DNA from: Amycolatopsis sp. EV170708-02-1
GTDB lineage: Bacteria; Actinomycetota; Actinomycetes; Mycobacteriales; Pseudonocardiaceae
Assembly (NCBI RefSeq): GCF_022479115.1
Contig: NZ_CP092497.1
Coordinates: 5,270,001 to 5,334,000, forward strand
Direction: 5' to 3'
Length of the DNA stretch: 64,000 bases
This document shows, in pieces, positions 1 to 10,151 of the stretch. A model generated the notes under the pieces. The model made no database searches. It saw only the letters and a list, made by a program, of their open reading frames with translations, and was not told the DNA's origin. Within the stretch, counting starts at the first letter, position 1. Every line of letters begins with the position of its first letter. The translations under genes and the position numbers were made by a program.

Positions 1-287
1 TCATGGGACAGGCGATGTCCGACGTCGCCCCCGCCGACGCCGGAGTCGCCTCGGGGCTGATCAACACCACGCAGCAGATCGGCGCGGCGATCGGGACCGC
101 CGTGCTCGCGACCACCGCCGCTTCGCGCACCGGATCGCTGCTGGCCGAAGGAGCCGCGATGTCCGAAGCGCTCACTAGCGGCTATCGAGCCGCGTACGCG
201 TTAAGCGCTGGGCTGCTCGCTCTCGCGGTCTTCGCCGCGACAGTGCTCCTTCGCGCCCGGAAGGTTCAGGAAGCGATCGTCGCGTAG
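1..287 (+). CDS. MFS drug-efflux transporter, DHA2 (EmrB/QacA) type, C-terminal fragment
   Basis: Only the last 94 codons or so are in the window; the gene begins upstream of base 1 in the same frame. The visible part has the SGLINTTQQIGAAIG segment typical of the late helices of 14-helix DHA2 exporters. A second strongly hydrophobic helix follows (about residues 62-85 of the visible part) before a short basic tail, LLRARK. These proteins are inner-membrane proton antiporters that expel drugs or metabolites; the substrate cannot be told from this fragment. The stop codon lies inside the 3' end of the convergent nitrilase gene (22-bp tail-to-tail overlap). Confidence 0.8.
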   Translation, partial: MGQAMSDVAPADAGVASGLINTTQQIGAAIGTAVLATTAASRTGSLLAEGAAMSEALTSGYRAAYALSAGLLALAVFAATVLLRARKVQEAIVA

Positions 288-970
288 GCCCACTCGGAGA
301 CCTCGCCGCCGAGACGCACCTCGGCGGCGCCTCCGGGTTTCCAGACCCCGCTGCCACCGAACGCGGCCATCCCGCCGGTCTTGCCGGAGTACTGGGAAAG
401 CACCACCCACATCCCGTGCCCGGCCGCGACGCCGACCTGGTCGAGCAACCGCTGTTCCTGACCATCGCCGAAGAGCGCGCTGAGGACGTACACCTCGGCG
501 CCGGCCTCGGCGAGTTCCCGCGCGTGGTCCGGGTTCGCGGCGTCGAGACAGATCGCCAGCCCGAGGCGCCTCCCGCCGACCTCGACGATCACTTGCCGCG
601 TACCCGGTTCGAAGAGCTCTTCCTCGCTGTCGTGCAGATTCCGTTTCGCATAGGTGGCAACGGTTTCCCCGTCGGGACCGAGGACGAGTGAGCCGATGTG
701 CCCGTGACCGTCCTCCACCAGCGGCAGTCCGATGACGGCGTGGACGGCGCTCGCCCGGCAAGCCTCCCGCAGCGGTTCGAGGCGCTGATCGTCCGGTGTC
801 AGCCAGAGTCCAGGGTCGGCGGCGAGCGCCTCGAACTCCAAACCGGTCAGGGAGAGTTCGGGGAACACACAGAGATCGGCGTCCGCGATCCGGAGGAGCC
901 TGGCGTGTTCTGCGATGTTCGCGGCGAGGCCGGCGGGGACGGTGAACGGCTGCACGGTGGCGACTCGCAT
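266..970 (-). CDS. Carbon-nitrogen hydrolase (nitrilase superfamily)
   Basis: Predicted cytosolic amidase or nitrilase-type hydrolase of 234 aa. The Glu-Lys-Cys catalytic triad is visible: E38 in FPELSLTG, K109 in YAKRNLHD and C141 in AICLDAANPDHA. It is shorter than the usual 260-280 aa but has all three motifs. It starts 9 bp after the stop of the SRPBCC gene, so it is probably the last gene of the sigma/anti-sigma operon. The Shine-Dalgarno is weak, which fits translational coupling. Substrate unknown; the family cleaves amides, nitriles or N-carbamoyl compounds. Confidence 0.85.
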   Translation of the reverse strand: MRVATVQPFTVPAGLAANIAEHARLLRIADADLCVFPELSLTGLEFEALAADPGLWLTPDDQRLEPLREACRASAVHAVIGLPLVEDGHGHIGSLVLGPDGETVATYAKRNLHDSEEELFEPGTRQVIVEVGGRRLGLAICLDAANPDHARELAEAGAEVYVLSALFGDGQEQRLLDQVGVAAGHGMWVVLSQYSGKTGGMAAFGGSGVWKPGGAAEVRLGGEVSEWAYATIAS

Positions 971-979
971 GGCGGAAGC

Positions 980-1444
980 TTAGCGCCCCAGATATCCCTG
1001 CAATCCGTGTTGCCCTCGCCGCATCATGAGCGCGTGGTTGATCCGGAAGACCGGACTGGCGACCCGATCTAGCTTGCGCAGCAACGGTTTCCGCGCCTCG
1101 ACCTCCTGCGTGATCTCCAGTCTCGTGCCGCTTCCCACCGCGACCAGCGCACCGGCCAGCGTCCCTTCGAGGTCACCGCTGAGCAGCACGCGCAGCCGGC
1201 CCTCACGCTCGTCCTGACGGTCCCGGTGCATCCGCACGGTCAACGCGTACGGCAGCCTGGAGCGGCAGACGAGTTCGGCGGTGTCCTCGTCGACCCGGCT
1301 GACCGAACGCACGTCGCGCCACCACAACGGATAGGCGGCCAAGTCGACGACCGCGTCGAAAACCGCCTTGGGCGAGGCGGGCAGCACCCACGTGTCGCGG
1401 AAGCGGTACCAACCGCCTCCGCGACCCGCGAGCGAACCCGTCAT
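980..1444 (-). CDS. SRPBCC (START-like) family protein
   Basis: 154 aa with the SRPBCC pattern. It opens with an aromatic-rich strand (WYRFRDTWVLPASPKAVFDAVVDLAAYPLWW), where the PxxxVFxxVxDxxxYPxW signature marks the first strand and helix. A C-terminal helix follows (residues about 125-154). Such proteins have a deep hydrophobic pocket and act as lipid or polyketide binders or cyclases; no ligand can be inferred. The start codon overlaps the anti-sigma stop by 4 bp (ATGA), so the genes are co-transcribed and probably translationally coupled. Confidence 0.8.
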   Translation of the reverse strand: MTGSLAGRGGGWYRFRDTWVLPASPKAVFDAVVDLAAYPLWWRDVRSVSRVDEDTAELVCRSRLPYALTVRMHRDRQDEREGRLRVLLSGDLEGTLAGALVAVGSGTRLEITQEVEARKPLLRKLDRVASPVFRINHALMMRRGQHGLQGYLGR

Positions 1445-2151
1445 ACCCGCGCCGACACCAGGTTCCGGCCGTCCATCGTCACGACTTCGACCGCGGCGAC
1501 GTCGCCAGGGGCGACCAGCGCGGAACCGTCGACGCCGGTGCCCTCACGCTGCCCCTTCTCCGAAACGAGCCAGCTGCCGGCGTTGACCCGCTCTCCGCTC
1601 TTGGTCACCACGATGAGCGCGCACTTCTCGCCTTCGCGGACACCTGCCGCCTTGGCGTGCAGCCGCACCCAGCCCGCCGCCGGGATCACCCGGACCGCCA
1701 GTTGCACGCCCGTGTCCCGGTTGGTCGCCGCGAGATCGCGGGTGCCGGGTACCGGGGCGGTCGCCGTCGGCACCGGCAAGGCCACCGTCGACGGCTCGGG
1801 CGAGGTCTGCCGCCCGACCAGCACACCCGCGCCGAGCGCCACCACGACCAGTACGGCCGCACCGGCCACGGCGAGGAGCCGCCGCGGCTTGCGCTCCCGG
1901 GTGCCTTCTTCTTCGCGAACCTGGCGCAGCGTGCGCTGCAGGAGCAGATCACCCCCGTCGGGCGGTCCTTCGAGGAACGCCTCCGGGGGCACCTCGTCGA
2001 GGTGGTAGCGCAGCTCCGACAGCTCGCGCACCTCACGACGGCACGTGGGGCAGTTCGCCAGATGCGTCTCGAACGTGGCCGCTTCCGCCGGGGTCAGACC
2101 GCCGAGGACGTAGGCGGCGAGCTGGCCCTGATCGTGTCCCACCGCACTCAT
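1441..2151 (-). CDS. Anti-sigma factor with zinc-binding N-terminus, single membrane span (RslA-like)
   Basis: 236 aa. The N-terminal domain has an H30-x3-C34-x2-C37 zinc motif (ZAS/zf-HC2) that clamps an ECF sigma factor in the cytoplasm. One transmembrane helix spans about residues 91-113. The C-terminal extracytoplasmic domain of about 120 aa resembles the sensor half of RskA/RslA-type factors. The start overlaps the sigma gene stop by 4 bp, the usual sigma/anti-sigma arrangement. Release could be by proteolysis or by thiol oxidation at the zinc site; the sequence cannot decide. The resemblance to M. tuberculosis RslA rests on zinc motif, topology and partner. Confidence 0.87.
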   Translation of the reverse strand: MSAVGHDQGQLAAYVLGGLTPAEAATFETHLANCPTCRREVRELSELRYHLDEVPPEAFLEGPPDGGDLLLQRTLRQVREEEGTRERKPRRLLAVAGAAVLVVVALGAGVLVGRQTSPEPSTVALPVPTATAPVPGTRDLAATNRDTGVQLAVRVIPAAGWVRLHAKAAGVREGEKCALIVVTKSGERVNAGSWLVSEKGQREGTGVDGSALVAPGDVAAVEVVTMDGRNLVSARV

Positions 2152-2798
2152 CGCGCTACCTCCTTTCCGGGTCCGGACATCACGGCTCTGAGCGCCCGTA
2201 ACGCGTAATAGGATCTCGACTTAACGGTACCCGGGGCCACGCCCAGGGATTTCGCAGCTTCGGCCACCGTCCGGCCCCGGTAGTAGATCTCCACCAGTAC
2301 CTCACGATGTTCCGTGGACAGGCCGTCCATGGCCCCGAGCACGGCCATGGAGTCCACGACGCCCTGCGCGTGATCCCGCTCCACCGCCGGGGTGGGCACG
2401 CCTTCCGCCGGCTCCGCCACTTCCGGTGGCCGCGCCGCCCTGGCCCGCGCGCGGTCGGTGATGATGTTCCGGGCGACCGTGAGCAGCCAGCCCCGCACCG
2501 ATCCCTTCGCGTCGTTCTCCAGGTCTTCGGCGTGTTTCCAGGCCCGGACCAAGGTCTCCTGCACGACGTCCTCCGCGGCCGCGCGGTCCCCGGTCAGCCT
2601 TGTCGCGTACGCCAGCAGGCTTCGCCCGTGTTCGGCGTACAAGTGCCGGACCAAGTCCTCGCCTTTGGCCTTTTTGGGCCGCCAGCCTCCGATCGCCACT
2701 CGCGTCCTCCCGACGGTCTTCTGGGTCGGCGAGGACAGTACTGCAACCCGCGATGGCAGAGTGGATCGTTCGGCGCCCGCCGCGATCGAACTGTGCAT
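2148..2798 (-). CDS. ECF RNA polymerase sigma factor (SigL-like)
   Basis: 216 aa from the chosen ATG. Region 2 is visible as LVRHLYAEHGRSLLAYATRLTGDRAAAEDVVQETLVRAW. Region 4 follows as MDGLSTEHREVLVEIYYRGRTVAEAAKSLGVAPGTVKSRSYYALRAL. The frame stays open to 2966, but that would overlap the divergent lipoprotein start, and the extra residues look non-coding. The ATG at 2796-2798 has a GGAGAGG ribosome site about 9 bp upstream. Partner of the zinc anti-sigma factor immediately downstream. The pair, followed by an SRPBCC gene and a nitrilase, forms a four-gene operon probably autoregulated by this sigma factor. Confidence 0.88.
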   Translation of the reverse strand: MHSSIAAGAERSTLPSRVAVLSSPTQKTVGRTRVAIGGWRPKKAKGEDLVRHLYAEHGRSLLAYATRLTGDRAAAEDVVQETLVRAWKHAEDLENDAKGSVRGWLLTVARNIITDRARARAARPPEVAEPAEGVPTPAVERDHAQGVVDSMAVLGAMDGLSTEHREVLVEIYYRGRTVAEAAKSLGVAPGTVKSRSYYALRALRAVMSGPGKEVAR

Positions 2799-2959
2799 CG
2801 GCACCGGCCTCTCCTCGGTTCTCCATGGCCGCCTCCTCTTGCCATCCACACGGATGGCCGGGGGATGCGGTTCAACCGGGGCCTTGTCGATCACCGGACG
2901 CGCTCGTATGCTGACGCCTCCGGATTCCGCCGCCGCCTGATTCCCGGGAGGGTCTCGGC

Positions 2960-3598
2960 GTGCCAAGGAAACTCGCGGCCGTTCTGCTGGCGGTCGCTTT
3001 CGTGTCGGGCTGCGGCGAGGAGCCCGGTTTCACCGCGACGCTGACGGATCCGGTGAACGTCGACCTGAGCTGGCCCGACGACGATCCGGCCGCCGCGGGC
3101 AGGGTCGTCGAATACACCACCGATCCGCACGGCGAGTACACGATCCTGCAGTTCGTGCCGCCTCGGCAGACGACCTTCCGGCATCCGGACCTGATCCCGG
3201 AAACGCGGTTCCACTACCGGATCCGGCCGTTCTACGGCGCCGTCTCGGAGGCCGTGACCGTGTCCGGCCCCGCGACTCTCGCCGCTTCCGGACCCGTCGT
3301 GCCGCTGCGGTCGGGCGATCGGTCGGCCGCCCCGGCGTCGTTCCGGGCCGAGCCCGCGCCGGAGGCGACGGTGCGGTTCAGCTGGGCCGATCGCTCCAGC
3401 GACGAGGACGGCTTCCTGGTGGAGATCAAGAAACCCGGCGCGGACGGGTTCGTGCCGATCGAGGTCTCCGATCCGGGGACGACGTCGGCCGGGCTCGCCA
3501 CCATGCCGGGCGAGGAAGGCGCCTCCTACCGGCTGCGCGCCTTCTACTACGGGCCCGCTTCGCCCGTGCTGGACCTCGTGAGTGGCAAGGACGGTTAG
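2960..3598 (+). CDS. Putative lipoprotein with two fibronectin-III-like halves
   Basis: 212 aa beginning with GTG behind a GGGAGGG ribosome site. A short lipoprotein signal (basic MPRK, hydrophobic core, VSGC lipobox with Cys18) predicts export and lipidation. The body has two halves, about residues 25-105 and 115-205. Each ends in a tyrosine-corner-like pattern (FHYRIRPFYG; SYRLRAFYYG), as in fibronectin-III folds. Function unknown; divergent from the sigma operon. The last seven codons (LVSGKDG) and the stop are supplied by the left arm of a 46-bp palindromic repeat, so the C-terminus may have been rewritten by the repeat. Confidence 0.7.
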   Translation: MPRKLAAVLLAVAFVSGCGEEPGFTATLTDPVNVDLSWPDDDPAAAGRVVEYTTDPHGEYTILQFVPPRQTTFRHPDLIPETRFHYRIRPFYGAVSEAVTVSGPATLAASGPVVPLRSGDRSAAPASFRAEPAPEATVRFSWADRSSDEDGFLVEIKKPGADGFVPIEVSDPGTTSAGLATMPGEEGASYRLRAFYYGPASPVLDLVSGKDG

Positions 3599-3620
3599 AA
3601 CCGTCCTTGCCACTCACGAG
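3575..3620. repeat. 46-bp perfect palindromic element, family A copy 1
   Basis: Two perfect 22-bp arms (left arm begins CTCGTGAGTGGCAAGGACGG) separated by the dinucleotide AG. An identical 46-bp copy lies at 43108-43153. Both copies sit between convergent genes, here the lipoprotein and uvrA, and would form a very stable hairpin on either transcript. It can act as a two-way terminator, but identity over 46 bp at distant sites points to a dispersed extragenic palindrome. The left arm overlaps the end of the lipoprotein reading frame. Confidence 0.9.
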
Positions 3621-3622
3621 CC

Positions 3623-6478
<2,856 letters not shown>

Positions 6479-6554
6479 GCCAGGGTCCCTTCAGGTTCAT
6501 TCTCAGCTGCGGTCGCCGGCCCGGTCGAGAGCTGCACGGGCGGCCGCTTCCATG

Positions 6555-7778
6555 CTACGAGGCACCACCGACAGAAACTGGTTCCGAGTCCTTGACCTGC
6601 GGTTTTCCAGGCTTATCGCGTCGATCCCGGCGAGCGGTGAGCCACCGGTGGACCGGCCGTTCCACGCCAGCGGTGATCGCCCAGCCCCCGAGGACGGCGG
6701 CGGCCAGCACGATGGGGAGCCGCAGCCAGCCGGGGACGCCGACGTTCAGCAGGGCACGGGCCAGGATGTAACCGAGTTCCTGGTGCACCAGATAAAGACC
6801 ATACGAGATGCCCGCGAGCCAGGTGACAGCCGGGGCGATCCTGGCGAGCCAGGGGAACCGCCAGTCCGGCCCGCGCGCGGCCAGGCACACCAGCAGCAGC
6901 ATGATCGCGAACCCGATGGCCGACGGCCAGCGCTCCGGATCGTTCGGCAGGGCTTGGTGGAATGGGAAGACCTGCAGGTCCTGCGCGGCGCAGGCGGCGA
7001 ACACGAACAGCGCGAGATGCCAGTGCGCCAGCCGTCGTTTCGACCACAGCCAGATCGCGATGCCGATCGCGAAGACGTGCACGCGGTGCAGGCCCAGGCC
7101 GTAATAGAAGGTCTCCACGAGCTTCGGCGTGGAAACCGGGTCGAACACGACGAACCGGAGGAACAACGGGACCAGGATCAGCGCCCAGAGCAGCGCGACC
7201 GTGAGCCGGTGGGTACGCCACCGCCGCGGCCACAGCAGGGCCGCGGCGGTGAAGGCGATGAGCTGGACAGGCAGCGTCCAGTAGGCGCCGTCGAGGTAGT
7301 AGAAGAGTTCGTACCGCCAGCCCCATTCCTGGACCATGCCCAGGTTGCCGAGCAGATCGGCGCCGGTGGGGATGTACCAGGGCGACGGATCGGTCGGCGG
7401 GCCCTGGGGGATTCCGAACAGGAACCCGGACAGACCGGGCGGGAACGACAGGCCGCTGAACCGGATCGTCGCGTACCGGGCGACGACGTAGGTGACGATC
7501 ACCGCCACCAGGTACGCGGGCACCAGCCGCGCGGCGCGGCTCCACAGCCACCGCCCGGGCCGCCCCTTCCTCAGGCTCGCGCAGACGAAGAAGGCGGAGA
7601 TCACCAAAAGGATGGCCGCACCGAACTGAGCCGTTACCCGAAAGGGGTACCCCACCAGTTCCGGATGCAGAAGCGCCCCCTGATGGGTGACATGCCCGAG
7701 CATGACCGCGAAGACGGCGACAACGCGAAGGACGTCCCAGCTGATCTTGCGCGGGGTGCGCGGCGAGGCGTCGGGCAC
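6555..7778 (-). CDS. Membrane acyltransferase, acyltransferase-3 family
   Basis: 407 aa integral membrane protein with about ten hydrophobic helices. The N-terminal WDVLRVVAVFAVMLGHV carries the catalytic-type histidine of acyltransferase-3 enzymes, followed by SAFFVCASL and WSRAARLVPAYLVAVIV. These proteins move acetyl or other short acyl groups across or onto surface glycans, antibiotics or lipids. The product acted on here is unknown. Divergent from the MBL hydrolase gene and upstream of uvrA; nothing nearby is an obvious glycan cluster. Confidence 0.85.
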   Translation of the reverse strand: MPDASPRTPRKISWDVLRVVAVFAVMLGHVTHQGALLHPELVGYPFRVTAQFGAAILLVISAFFVCASLRKGRPGRWLWSRAARLVPAYLVAVIVTYVVARYATIRFSGLSFPPGLSGFLFGIPQGPPTDPSPWYIPTGADLLGNLGMVQEWGWRYELFYYLDGAYWTLPVQLIAFTAAALLWPRRWRTHRLTVALLWALILVPLFLRFVVFDPVSTPKLVETFYYGLGLHRVHVFAIGIAIWLWSKRRLAHWHLALFVFAACAAQDLQVFPFHQALPNDPERWPSAIGFAIMLLLVCLAARGPDWRFPWLARIAPAVTWLAGISYGLYLVHQELGYILARALLNVGVPGWLRLPIVLAAAVLGGWAITAGVERPVHRWLTARRDRRDKPGKPQVKDSEPVSVGGAS

Positions 7779-7885
7779 GAGCGTCCTGTGGTTCGGCTTG
7801 CGGGGCGACGCGAGCCTACGTCGTGCACCTGTGCGCCGCCTGTGCGGGTGGAACCGATTGCAGGCGAACGACTACCGTGTGCGGT

Positions 7886-8563
7886 GTGAACATCGTCGAG
7901 ACCTACACCGGGCATGTCGACCCAGGCGGCGACGCCACCCGTCGCACCCTGGACGCGCTCACCATCACGAAGCTGTCGGTCGGCCCGATGGACAACAACG
8001 CGTATCTGCTCGTCTGCCGCGCGGAGAACGAGGCGCTGCTGATCGACGCCGCGAACGACCCGGAACGGATCTCCGACCTCATCGGCCACGGCCCCGACAG
8101 GCCCGCGCTGAGGACCGTCGTGACCACCCATCAGCACCAGGACCACTGGCAGGCCCTCGGCGCCGTCGCCGGAGCGAACGGCTCGAACACCGCCGCCCAC
8201 CCGCTGGACGCCGAGCCGCTGCCGATCCCGCCGGACTTCCTCGTCGAACACGGCGACACCGTCAAGGTCGGGCAGATCACCCTCGAAGTGATCCACCTGC
8301 GCGGCCACACCCCCGGCTCCATCGCGCTGCTGTACCGGGACCCGAACGGACACCCGCACCTGTTCACCGGGGACTCGCTGTTCCCCGGCGGCGTCGGGAA
8401 GACCGGCTCGCCGGAGGACTTCAAGTCGCTGCTGGACGACGTCGAGACGCGGATCTTCGGCGAGCTGCCGGACGAGACTTGGTTCTACCCGGGACATGGG
8501 GACGACTCGACTCTTGGCGCGGAGCGTCCGAAGCTCGCGGAGTGGCGCGAACGCGGCTGGTGA
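7886..8563 (+). CDS. MBL-fold metallo-hydrolase (glyoxalase II-like)
   Basis: 225 aa from the GTG at 7886. The frame opens earlier (7823), but the protein homology begins at VNIVETYTGHVD. The zinc ligands are visible: THQHQDHW (HxHxDH), H in LRGHTPGS, D in FTGDSLF and the final H in YPGHGDD. The family hydrolyses thioesters such as S-lactoylglutathione or mycothiol equivalents, or other esters. A related MBL gene neighbours uvrA in other actinobacteria, as I recall (Rv1637c next to Rv1638), so this belongs to the conserved neighbourhood rather than the accessory cargo. Confidence 0.88.
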   Translation: MNIVETYTGHVDPGGDATRRTLDALTITKLSVGPMDNNAYLLVCRAENEALLIDAANDPERISDLIGHGPDRPALRTVVTTHQHQDHWQALGAVAGANGSNTAAHPLDAEPLPIPPDFLVEHGDTVKVGQITLEVIHLRGHTPGSIALLYRDPNGHPHLFTGDSLFPGGVGKTGSPEDFKSLLDDVETRIFGELPDETWFYPGHGDDSTLGAERPKLAEWRERGW

Positions 8564-8579
8564 CCTGACGACGTTTCTG

Positions 8580-8612
8580 AACGGGGTCGCCTAACTGGTT
8601 GGCAACCCCGTT
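8580..8612. terminator. Bidirectional hairpin terminator
   Basis: AACGGGGT at 8580-8587 pairs with ACCCCGTT at 8605-8612; a GCC/GGC pair inside extends the stem. It lies between the convergent MBL hydrolase and DUF4365 genes and is followed by a short T run on the + strand. Confidence 0.65.
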
Positions 8613-8626
8613 TCGCTGCAGGGAAG

Positions 8627-10030
8627 CTAAGCCGGGAATGCGCCGGAGCGCGTTGGGAAGGGTACCTTCCGAACAAACCTCTCCTCCGGCCAGAAGGTGT
8701 CTCCCAGCATCAATTGGTCGAAAAGCACACAGACGGCTCCGGGTGTGTCCTCGGAATCCCAGACGTCCGACACGTTTCGGCCGCGTTCGTTCCCATGCCG
8801 GCTCAGCCAGTAGATCCTGTCGCCCGGCCTGAGCTCGAAAGCCGATACGAGCTCCCGGCGCGGCGACTTGTGAGTACTCGGTCGTCCGACTCGCGCGTTG
8901 AAACCGAATTCCGGGGCTGGCCGAGGGCACCGCCAGACGATCCGGAATTGCTCGTCGATCGGCTGTGCAGGTGAACCTATCAGTACCTCTTTGACCAGGT
9001 AGAACGTGACGAGCCGACGCGCCTTGGCCGACATCTTGTGCCACGGTTTCGAGACCGCTTCGGCAGACGCCTCGGCATCCGACTCCAACTCCGTGGCGAT
9101 GGTGGCCAGACCGTGGTCGGTCGCTGCTTCGGAGTGAAGTTGCCGGATCGACCGGGTCAACGCGTCGGGGTCCACCCAAAGATGGTGTTCAACTCGTCTG
9201 GACACGTAGTTGTCACGTGCGTCGATGTTGGTATGAAGCGGCGGATCATCGTCGGCCGGTTCGCGAGCCCACTGAGCCGCGTCGAAACAGGCCGCCAGCC
9301 ACTGTGCTTCAGCAGTGCTCAGTATCTTGTCCACCAATACGGCCATACCGGGAAACAGCCCTGGTCGACCGTTGGGATGGAAATGCTCAGGACCCACGTG
9401 CTCCGGATGCCAGTCGAGATCGCTGTGGAGCAGGGTCGCGAATCCTTCACCCCGACGCTGCCAGAAGATCAGATCCTCGCCGAACACGTTCACGTGGTGC
9501 TGCACGATGTCCGACGGACCGAACTCGACGCCGGCCATTTCACCCAGCTGGGCCTGGATGATCCGGTTGCCTCGATAGCGACTCAGGTAGCGTCTGACCT
9601 CGGCGACGAATGCCACAACGGACACGTCGTCCAACTTCTGTTTCGGGCTGATGTTGATCGTCGTCAGCACCTTCCCTTCGCGCCGCGCCGACAGCAATTG
9701 CTTGGTGGCATTGGCCCAGTAGAGACCATCGGTGTCCGGGTCGTGCACCACGCAGAGCACAGGGATGTTGCCATCGGCCCAGGTGCCACCGTGGCCGCCG
9801 ACCGGGACGGCGTAGCTGTCAGCCCTGCGCCACGAACGACCACCCTTGACCTGGACCTTGACCAGGTCGCCAGTGACCTCACCGTCCTCGGTGAATGTGA
9901 CGTGTTGGTCCTCGCCGAAGTCGTTCTGGCCGTCCACCTCCTGAACGATGTGATTGTGTCGCTCCAGAAGCGCCCGCAGCGCGTTGACCGCCGCGCGACT
10001 GGGTCTGCGAGCCTCAGGCACCTTCGGCAA
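8627..10030 (-). CDS. DUF4365 domain protein, nuclease-like N-terminus
   Basis: 467 aa with a TTG start supported by an AGGGGG ribosome site 6 bp upstream. The N-terminal 130 residues match the DUF4365 pattern: HNHIVQEVDGQNDFGEDQHV followed by the strand LVKVQVKGG. Asp/Glu at 37-41 and Q60-x-K62 fit a PD-(D/E)XK-like core. The remaining 330 residues, ending in an all-beta-looking tail (ELRPGDRIYWLSRHG), match nothing I recognise. Base composition and codon use are looser than in flanking housekeeping genes. It is divergent from a second PD-(D/E)XK-like gene 121 bp away. Possible role in DNA restriction or defence; unproven. Confidence 0.75.
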   Translation of the reverse strand: MPKVPEARRPSRAAVNALRALLERHNHIVQEVDGQNDFGEDQHVTFTEDGEVTGDLVKVQVKGGRSWRRADSYAVPVGGHGGTWADGNIPVLCVVHDPDTDGLYWANATKQLLSARREGKVLTTINISPKQKLDDVSVVAFVAEVRRYLSRYRGNRIIQAQLGEMAGVEFGPSDIVQHHVNVFGEDLIFWQRRGEGFATLLHSDLDWHPEHVGPEHFHPNGRPGLFPGMAVLVDKILSTAEAQWLAACFDAAQWAREPADDDPPLHTNIDARDNYVSRRVEHHLWVDPDALTRSIRQLHSEAATDHGLATIATELESDAEASAEAVSKPWHKMSAKARRLVTFYLVKEVLIGSPAQPIDEQFRIVWRCPRPAPEFGFNARVGRPSTHKSPRRELVSAFELRPGDRIYWLSRHGNERGRNVSDVWDSEDTPGAVCVLFDQLMLGDTFWPEERFVRKVPFPTRSGAFPA

Positions 10031-10151
10031 TGGATCCCCCTGGATAGTGGCGCACGCCGGCCGGCGAGTTGGTCCGCGACTGGTTGGGCGCGGTTACAGG
10101 ATAGGGGTTTGATGAACTGGCTGGGATCGTCGCCACCTGAGACACTGCGGT

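Noticed and set aside
3575..3620. CRISPR repeat
   Set aside because: The palindrome occurs as isolated copies tens of kilobases apart, without spacers or cas genes.
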